This document shows, piece after piece, positions 32,972 through 38,351 of a stretch of DNA of 38,351 nucleotides. The notes under the pieces were generated by a model that did not search any database, had not been told where the DNA came from, and saw nothing but the letters and a program-made list of their open reading frames with translations. Origin of the DNA: Deltaproteobacteria bacterium (GTDB lineage: Bacteria; Myxococcota_A; UBA9160; SMWR01); the NCBI GenBank assembly GCA_002729515.1, contig PBYF01000058.1:1-38351 (forward strand), written 5' to 3'. The stretch's first letter is position 1, and each line of letters opens with the position of its first letter. Made by a program: the position numbers and the translations under genes.

Positions 32972-35713
32972 TCAGCTACAGCCGCTTGTGCTCCCGCAGT
33001 TGGGACATTTGTAACAAGCACCGTTGCGGATCATGATCGAGCCGCAATCGCTACAGCTCGGTGCGTCGGCCTGGTTGATCATGGCGTAGGCTCCCACCGG
33101 ATCGCCTGCGCCACCGGCCACAGCCGCCAGCTCCGGCCTTCGATCGGACTCGCCATCGAGTCCCGCCGCCTCCGCGTCGGTCTCCTGCTCGTCGTCCACC
33201 ACCGGCTCACCCTGGAGAAAACGGTTTCCGAGGAACCGAAAAACATAGTCCATCACCGACTTGGCGATCGGGATCTCGCGGTTGTTCGTGAAACCTGCAG
33301 GTTCGAAGCGGGTGTGACTGAACTTGTCCACCAGCGTCTTGAGCGGAACGCGGTACTGGAGCGCGATTGACGTCATGGTCGCGATCGTGTCCATCAGGCC
33401 GGAGACCGTGCTGCCCTCCTTCGCCATGCGCAGGAAGATCTCACCGGGCTGCCCGTCTTCGTAGAGGCCCACCGTCAGATAGCCCTCGTGACCTGCAATC
33501 GAGAACTTGTGGGTGACGGCGCTGCGCTCGTCGGGGAGCTTCAGTCGCACCGGCCGGAGGGCGTCGGTTTCGGTCTTCTTCTCTTCATTCCTACCGGCGT
33601 TGAGCGGCTGGGTGCGCTTGCTGCCATCGCGGTACACAGCCAATGCCTTGAGGCCGAGCCTCCAGCCTTCGATATAAGCCTGGGTGATGTCGTCGACGCT
33701 GGCGTCTTCCGGCAGGTTCACGGTCTTGCTGATCGCTCCCGACAGGAAGGGCTGCACGGCGCCCATCATCCGCAGGTGACCCATCCACTTTATGCTGCGG
33801 CTCCCGTTGACGGGGCGGAACGCACAGTCGAAGACCGACAGGTGCTTTTCGTGCAGCCCCGGTGCTCCCTCGATCGTCTCGTGCTCGTCCAAGTAAGCGG
33901 TAATCGCGTCGACCTCGTCCGCGGCGTAGCCGAGGCGACCGAGCGCCATCGCAACCGTATTGTTCACGATCTTGAGCAACCCGCCGCCAACGAGCTTCTT
34001 GTACTTGATGAGAGCGATGTCCGGCTCCACACCGGTGGTATCGCAGTCCATCATGAACGCGATCGTTCCCGTAGGAGCGAGAACCGTGACCTGGGCATTC
34101 TTGAAGCCGTGCCGGCGCCCTGCGGCGAGGGCCGCCGCCCAACTCTCGCGGGCCGCGTCGAGCAGATCCACCTGCACGCCGGAGCTGGGAACCGCGTCCG
34201 CCGCGGCCTTGTGCATACCCACCACTTCCAGGAAGGATTTTCGGTTGACCCGGTAGCGCGAGAACGGACCCATCGCCTCTGCAATTTCGGCCGAGGCCAG
34301 GTAGGCCTGTCCACACATGAGTGACGTCAGCGCAGCCGCCACGTTCCGGCCGGCGTCACTGTCATAGGGCAGGCCCGACGCCATCAGCAGGGCCCCGAGA
34401 TTGGCATAGCCGAGACCGAGCGTGCGGAACAGGTGACTGTTTCGCTCGATCGCGGGAGTGGGATACGCGGCGTGATCGACCATGATCTCCTGGCTGAGGA
34501 TCGTGATGGCCACCGCCCGCCGGTACGATTCCACGTCGAATCGACCGTCCTCGTCGAGGAACTGCATCAGGTTCAAGCTCGCCAGGTTGCACGCCGTGTC
34601 GTCCAGGAACATGTACTCGGAACAGGGATTGCTCGCGTTGATGCGACCCGAAGCCTTGACCGTGTTCCAGCGATTGATGGTGGTGTCGTACTGGACACCG
34701 GGATCTCCGCAGACGTGGGTCGCCTCGGCCATCGCATGGAGGATTTCCCGCGCCTTGTAGTTGTCACAGGAATTGCCTGTCAGCACCTCGTGAGTCTGCC
34801 AGTCGCCGTCCGAGAGCACGCCGTGCATGAACGAGTCGGTGACCCGCACCGAGTGATTGGCGTTCTGGAAGAACACCGAGTCGTAGGCGCCGCCCGGAGC
34901 GTTGAAGCCACCGTCGTAGCCCTGGTCGATGAGCGCCCAGGCCTTCTTCTCCTCCGCGGCCTTGCAGTGGATGAACTCCATGATGTCCGGGTGATCGGTG
35001 TCCAGGATCACCATCTTCGCGGCACGGCGGGTCTTGCCGCCGCTCTTGATCACGCCGGCAAAGGCGTCGAAGCCCTTCATGAAAGAGACCGGACCCGACG
35101 CAACTCCGCCGCCCGCGAGATTCTCCTTCGAGGAGCGGATCTTCGAGAGGTTCGACCCTGCGCCCGAGCCGCCCTTGAATAACATCGCCTCGGTCTTGGC
35201 GAGATCCATGATCGAAGTCATGGTGTCGTCTACCGAGTTGATGAAGCAGGCACTCGCCTGCTGGGGTGTGTCTTCGATCCCGAGGTTGAACCACACGGGA
35301 CTGTTGAAGGCCATCCGCTGCGTCACCAGGATGTGCTTGAGCTCATCGCGGTAGGCGTCGCGATCCTCATCCGTACGGAAGTAGCCCGAAGCCTCGCCCC
35401 ACTCCACGATGCGGCCGACCACGCGCCCGATGAGCTGCTTGACGCTGTATTCGCGCTCAGGTGTACCGATGTGACCGCGGAAGTACTTGGAGACGACGAC
35501 ATTGGTCGCGAGTTGGGACCACGCCTTCGGAACCTCGACGTCGGTCTGCTCGAAGACGACCTCGCCCTGATCATCGGTGATCCTGGCATTGCGCAGTTGC
35601 CACTCGACCCCATCGAACGGGTCCTCACCCGACCGGGTGAAATGTCGGGGAATCGAAAGCCCCTTCGGCTTGCGTTTCTCGCGGCGACGACCGCTCCTCG
35701 CGGTGGCACTCAT
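32972..35713 (-). CDS. nrdJ: Adenosylcobalamin-dependent (class II) ribonucleoside-diphosphate reductase
   Basis: A 913-residue enzyme making deoxyribonucleotides without oxygen, using adenosylcobalamin. It has SACFINSVDD, NPCSEYMFLDDTACNLASLNL (spanning the active-site Cys-Glu-Cys region), PTGTIAFMMDCDTTGVEP and a C-terminal zinc-ribbon-like CSDCG...CPNCGS with a final Cys. The ATG at 35713 follows AGGAG 11 nt upstream; the open frame goes to a GTG at 35839, but that extra part lies in the leader. It has a strong promoter about 400 nt upstream. No class I or III reductase is seen here. Confidence 0.96.
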   Translation of the reverse strand: MSATARSGRRREKRKPKGLSIPRHFTRSGEDPFDGVEWQLRNARITDDQGEVVFEQTDVEVPKAWSQLATNVVVSKYFRGHIGTPEREYSVKQLIGRVVGRIVEWGEASGYFRTDEDRDAYRDELKHILVTQRMAFNSPVWFNLGIEDTPQQASACFINSVDDTMTSIMDLAKTEAMLFKGGSGAGSNLSKIRSSKENLAGGGVASGPVSFMKGFDAFAGVIKSGGKTRRAAKMVILDTDHPDIMEFIHCKAAEEKKAWALIDQGYDGGFNAPGGAYDSVFFQNANHSVRVTDSFMHGVLSDGDWQTHEVLTGNSCDNYKAREILHAMAEATHVCGDPGVQYDTTINRWNTVKASGRINASNPCSEYMFLDDTACNLASLNLMQFLDEDGRFDVESYRRAVAITILSQEIMVDHAAYPTPAIERNSHLFRTLGLGYANLGALLMASGLPYDSDAGRNVAAALTSLMCGQAYLASAEIAEAMGPFSRYRVNRKSFLEVVGMHKAAADAVPSSGVQVDLLDAARESWAAALAAGRRHGFKNAQVTVLAPTGTIAFMMDCDTTGVEPDIALIKYKKLVGGGLLKIVNNTVAMALGRLGYAADEVDAITAYLDEHETIEGAPGLHEKHLSVFDCAFRPVNGSRSIKWMGHLRMMGAVQPFLSGAISKTVNLPEDASVDDITQAYIEGWRLGLKALAVYRDGSKRTQPLNAGRNEEKKTETDALRPVRLKLPDERSAVTHKFSIAGHEGYLTVGLYEDGQPGEIFLRMAKEGSTVSGLMDTIATMTSIALQYRVPLKTLVDKFSHTRFEPAGFTNNREIPIAKSVMDYVFRFLGNRFLQGEPVVDDEQETDAEAAGLDGESDRRPELAAVAGGAGDPVGAYAMINQADAPSCSDCGSIMIRNGACYKCPNCGSTSGCS

Positions 35714-36123
35714 CCCCTGGTTCGCTCCTACCGTGCCCCGCGATTCCGTGGTCGGCGTCCCGTTCACCTTTCCCCCTGGCGTGGAAGTCCTTCTGACCGC
35801 CACTTTTGTCCGCCCTTGGATCGAATCTCGGTGCCCCACCTGGCCACCGATAGCTATGTGCCCTCCCGAATGCGCGAATCTGCGATGGGCGCCTCAGACA
35901 CGCGCCGGCGTTGGAGACGAAACGCCCACCCCGGTGCGACTTCTGTTTGCCGCAAAGGGTCGGGCAAAAAATCCCGGAGACGAGAGAGGCCCCGGTACGT
36001 CCGGGGCCCCCGAGCGAGGTTCAGGTCCTCCATCCCGTTCCAAGCTCGCTTCCCTCCAACGACCGCCTGTTTCAAAGAAACCCCCCAGGCCGCCAGAGGG
36101 ACATGTCTCATCCCCAACCGGGC
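35714..36123 (-). promoter_or_regulatory. Structured long leader of nrdJ
   Basis: With a transcription start near 36117 the leader is about 400 nt. At its 5' end (36101-36051) an almost continuous hairpin forms: TCCCTC/GAGGGA, TGGCG/CGTTG, GCCTG/CAGGC and GTTTC/GAAAC, loop TTT, with one 5-nt and one 3-nt bulge. Further on GGCCCCGG, 5-nt loop, CCGGGGCC (36008-35988) is followed 16 nt later by six T. I find no B12 box or other cobalamin-riboswitch core. Confidence 0.45.
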
Positions 36124-36152
36124 TTCTTACAACCGGCAGTCGGGGGTGTCAA
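36124..36152 (-). promoter_or_regulatory. Sigma70-type promoter of nrdJ
   Basis: Minus strand: perfect TTGACA (36152-36147), 17-nt spacer, TAAGAA (36129-36124). The sequence GTTGACACCCC at its -35 is shared with the Pup-proteasome promoter. Confidence 0.55.
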
Positions 36153-36191
36153 CACGAAACCCACAAAATATGGCGGTTCAAGGACGTGAAG

Positions 36192-36312
36192 GGCACAACC
36201 CCTTGAGTCTCATACCGATTCCAGAATACCGGTTCTCGAAACCCGCTGCAGCCGGTGTGCCCCGGAATTGCCCAGCAGCAACATAAGATATGGAGAAATA
36301 AGGGGTTTTGCC
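36192..36312. repeat. Inverted repeat pair flanking a 95-nt segment downstream of npdG
   Basis: GGCACAACCCCTT (36192-36204) and its inverted partner (36300-36312) match at 12 of 13 positions; similarity continues weakly inward. The right arm runs into the npdG stop codon. It may be the ends of a small mobile remnant or a long-range hairpin. The segment has no gene. Confidence 0.5.
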
Positions 36313-37004
36313 TATCTGCTCGAGTCGCTGTCCGGCAGGCCCGTGATTCGAATTCCGAGGCCCTCGGAGACCTTGTAGCGAGCGTTGAGACCGATGAGCA
36401 GCGCGGTGATCGCCTCGACGATGCGCGCATTTGCCAACGGCCCCGCGTTTACGGCCCTCAGGCCCGGAACCAGTTCGCACAGTTCCATCACGCGCTCGCG
36501 GGGCACCCTGGCGCCGGAGACCAGCACGTCGCAGTCGACTTGCTCCGCCAGGTGCTGAAGACGCTGCGCCGGGACATTCTGGAAGGCCGAAACGACCTGA
36601 ACCCCGGCGGGAACCAGGCTCTTCACGAGTTCTGCGCACGAGCCCTGCCAGATTCCAACGGTGCGAACGGCACCGTCGCCGATCGCGGTCGCCAGCGGCA
36701 CGCCCATCGAGACGACGATCTGACCCTCGGCCAGGTTGTCGCGGATGCCCTTCACCGTGCTCGCGAAATGCTCGAAGGGGACCGAGAGGATCACGATGGG
36801 TGCGCGTCCAGCAGCGTCCTCGTTGACCAGGCCCTCGACTTCGCCGTCCGGGATCTCCTTGCGAACCGCAGCGGCGGCCTCCTCGGCACGCTCGAGTTTC
36901 CGGGAGCCGATCACGACCGGGCGGCCCGCCTTCGCAAAGCGCAGGGCCAGACCGAGCCCCTGGTCCCCCGTCCCGCCGAGGATGGCAATGGCGTCCTGAC
37001 GCAT
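36312..37004 (-). CDS. npdG: NADPH:coenzyme F420 reductase
   Basis: A 230-residue protein with the dinucleotide-binding start AIAILGGTGDQGLGLALRFA (about 5-24), GSRKLERAEEAA and a VPFEHFAST loop, the NpdG/Fno family pattern. It moves hydride between NADPH and F420, so the cell probably makes or imports F420. The open frame is longer, but ATG at 37004, with GGAG 8 nt upstream, gives the canonical N-terminus. TAGTCT (37032-37027) may be its -10. It is divergent from the DUF971 gene by 33 nt. F420-specificity is inferred from family, since related oxidoreductases exist. Confidence 0.85.
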   Translation of the reverse strand: MRQDAIAILGGTGDQGLGLALRFAKAGRPVVIGSRKLERAEEAAAAVRKEIPDGEVEGLVNEDAAGRAPIVILSVPFEHFASTVKGIRDNLAEGQIVVSMGVPLATAIGDGAVRTVGIWQGSCAELVKSLVPAGVQVVSAFQNVPAQRLQHLAEQVDCDVLVSGARVPRERVMELCELVPGLRAVNAGPLANARIVEAITALLIGLNARYKVSEGLGIRITGLPDSDSSR

Positions 37005-37037
37005 GCCGTTCTCCGAGAAAGGGTGCAGACTAGCGCA

Positions 37038-37361
37038 GTGGACCAGCAGCTGGCGCACGACGATCCGCGGTATCGGCCCACGCAAATCCGGCAGACCGGG
37101 CCCCGCACCCTGGCGATCGTCTGGGGCGACGAACGCGAGAGCCGGTACGCGGTGCGCACCCTGCGCCTCGCGTGCGCCTGTGCGAACTGCGTCGACGAGT
37201 GGACCGGCGCGAACCGCCTCGATCCGGCGAGCATTCCCGAAGACGTGCACCCGGTCCGCATTGAGCCCATCGGGCGCTATGCGATCCAGATCCACTGGAG
37301 TGACGGCCACGACACGGGGATCTATGCCTATCGACGTTTGCGGGAGCTGGACACGAACTGA
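37038..37361 (+). CDS. DUF971 (gamma-butyrobetaine hydroxylase N-terminal-like) protein
   Basis: A 107-residue single-domain protein with LAIVWGDERESRYAVRTLRLACACANC at its core (about residues 22-49), VDEWTG, then a final IGRYAIQIHWSDGH and TGIYAYRRLR. It is the domain found in front of butyrobetaine dioxygenases and fused to or beside Mrp/ApbC iron-sulphur carriers. Alone, its function is unknown. The start is uncertain; GTG at 37038 is the best in frame, with no ATG. The four Cys may bind metal. Confidence 0.85.
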   Translation: MDQQLAHDDPRYRPTQIRQTGPRTLAIVWGDERESRYAVRTLRLACACANCVDEWTGANRLDPASIPEDVHPVRIEPIGRYAIQIHWSDGHDTGIYAYRRLRELDTN

Positions 37362-37477
37362 CGCGAATCGAGCCGAACCGCGTGGATGGCCCGGAGCCAC
37401 CCGCGGACACCGTGCACCAGCGAGTTCGGCGAGAGACACGTGGCCCTCACGGGAATGCGATTCTAAGCTCGGTGGCC

Positions 37478-38242
37478 ATGGCGCTCGACTTCGAAGCGAT
37501 CTGCGTCGCAGCCGAGGCCGCCGCCGACGCGGCGCGGGGTGAGACGCTGCCGCGCTTCCGACGCGTCGGCTTCGAGACCAAGGCCGACGGGTCGCCGGTC
37601 ACCGAGGCGGACAAGGCGGCCGAACGTGCCATCCGGGCGACCCTCGGGGCTGCCTTCCCAGATTTTGGGATCCGGGGCGAGGAGTACGGCGGAGAGGCCG
37701 GGGGCGACCGTCCGCAGTGGCTGGTCGATCCCATCGACGGAACCATCGGCTTTTCCCGCGGCATCCCGCTCTTCACGACGCTGATCTCACTCATCGACGA
37801 GGGCGAACCGGTATTCGGGCTCATCGACTGCCCGGCGCTGGACGAACGCTACGTCGGCTGGAAGGGCGGCGGCTGTCGCCGCAACGGCGAGCCGACGCGC
37901 GTTTCCGACGAATCGGATCCGCGCCGAGCGATCGTCTCCCACGGCGACCCGTTCTGCTTCGAACTCTGGGGCGCGATGCCCGTCTTCGAGCGTATGGCCC
38001 GCGAGTGCGCTCTGCTGCGGGGCTACACCGACGCCTTCGGCCACGCCCAGGTGCTCGGCGGGGGCATCGCCGCCATGGTCGACCTCCACTGCAACGCCTG
38101 GGACCTCGCTCCCGTCCAGGTCCTCGCTCCGGAAGCCGGTGGCCGCTGCGTCACCCTCCCCGAACGCGACGGCAAGCTCGGCGTCGTCTTCGGAAATCCC
38201 GAACTGGTCGAAACCCTGGCCGGCTGGTTCGAGGCCGGATAG
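37478..38242 (+). CDS. hisN: Histidinol-phosphatase, IMPase type (HisN-like)
   Basis: A 254-residue FIG-superfamily phosphatase with GEEYG (67-71), DPIDGTIGFSRGIP (84-97) and the third ligand in NAWDLAPVQVLAPEAGG. FSRG.P.F.TL after DPIDGT is the pattern of HisN histidinol-phosphatases, though inositol monophosphatase activity cannot be excluded. All metal ligands are present, unlike the 31480 paralogue. TAAGCT (37464-37469) ends 8 nt before the ATG, so the message may be leaderless. No other his genes are seen. Confidence 0.85.
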   Translation: MALDFEAICVAAEAAADAARGETLPRFRRVGFETKADGSPVTEADKAAERAIRATLGAAFPDFGIRGEEYGGEAGGDRPQWLVDPIDGTIGFSRGIPLFTTLISLIDEGEPVFGLIDCPALDERYVGWKGGGCRRNGEPTRVSDESDPRRAIVSHGDPFCFELWGAMPVFERMARECALLRGYTDAFGHAQVLGGGIAAMVDLHCNAWDLAPVQVLAPEAGGRCVTLPERDGKLGVVFGNPELVETLAGWFEAG

Positions 38243-38260
38243 CACGGACTGCTCGCCGGA

Positions 38261-38351
38261 TTCGCGGCCCGGGCACCCGTTGCGTGCTTCGCGGCCCGGG
38301 CACCCGTTGCGTGCTTCGCGGCCCGGGCACCCGTTGCGTGCTTCGCGGCCC
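38261..38351. repeat. 27-bp tandem repeat array, cut by the window edge
   Basis: Three identical 27-nt units (38261-38287, 38288-38314, 38315-38341; each begins TTCGCGGCCCGGG) and the first 10 nt of a fourth. It starts 18 nt after the stop of the hisN-like gene. Confidence 0.95.

Noticed and set aside
35714-36123. Cobalamin riboswitch ahead of nrdJ
   Set aside because: Looked for the B12 box and the conserved core in the leader and found neither.
36153-36190. NrdR box near the nrdJ promoter (ACAAAATAT-like)
   Set aside because: Only one half resembles the consensus and there is no second copy at the usual spacing.
1-38351. tRNA, rRNA, CRISPR arrays, transposases, phage genes
   Set aside because: No tRNA T-arm with cloverleaf context, no spaced repeats (all repeats found are direct tandem without spacers), and no transposase or integrase motif.

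Overview
The window is high-GC, gene-dense bacterial chromosome. LolA and a periplasmic PEGA-type protein point to an outer membrane, and MltG, MreB, FtsK, Lgt and a PilZ protein fit a diderm. A Myxococcota, Desulfobacterota or Binatota-like 'deltaproteobacterial' lineage is my best guess, but it is an inference from gene content and gene order (pgpA-cinA-thpR-recA, a B12-dependent ribonucleotide reductase, an F420 reductase). I see no rRNA, tRNA, CRISPR array, transposase or prophage gene.

Layout. Positions 1-1676 hold a cut-off heavy-metal-binding protein and a divergent polytopic GT-C-like membrane protein. Positions 1707-5207 (minus) are a tight pgpA-cinA-thpR-recA operon, divergent from ruvX-mltG (5469-6919, plus). 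Positions 6923-14959 (minus) are the centrepiece: a complete Pup-proteasome operon in the order arc(mpa)-dop-pup-prcB-prcA-pafA, the order familiar from actinobacteria. A small membrane/coiled-coil gene follows pafA after 1 nt, and mreB comes 73 nt later. A 705-nt control region (14960-15664) carries a sigma70-like promoter whose spacer is almost wholly a 13-bp palindrome, two further dyads, a long leader and a GC hairpin just ahead of the arc ribosome-binding site. Positions 15665-18758 (minus) hold ftsK and lolA, and ssb lies at 19230 (plus).

Positions 19712-25586 (minus) form a long run: lytic transglycosylase, alpha/beta lipase, moaC, ECF sigma factor, anti-sigma-like membrane protein, PEGA-like secreted protein, radC and a PilZ protein. 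An orphan soluble histidine kinase (25908, plus) converges on lgt. Positions 27436-32831 hold a helical unknown, an MFS transporter, ETF-ubiquinone oxidoreductase, an inositol-monophosphatase-like protein lacking a usual metal ligand, and a small secreted unknown. Positions 32972-38242 hold nrdJ with a roughly 400-nt structured leader, an F420:NADP reductase, a DUF971 protein and a HisN-like phosphatase. The window ends inside a 27-bp tandem repeat.

How it fits together. The proteasome set is complete on paper: PafA ligates Pup to lysines, ARC unfolds pupylated substrates through its C-terminal GQYL tail docking on PrcAB, and Dop removes Pup. Pup is encoded with a terminal Glu, so Dop's deamidase step is not needed. 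The most promising undescribed elements are the small membrane/coiled-coil gene coupled to pafA and the dyad-rich control region of the operon. Short tandem repeats overlapping or following stop codons recur at three places.
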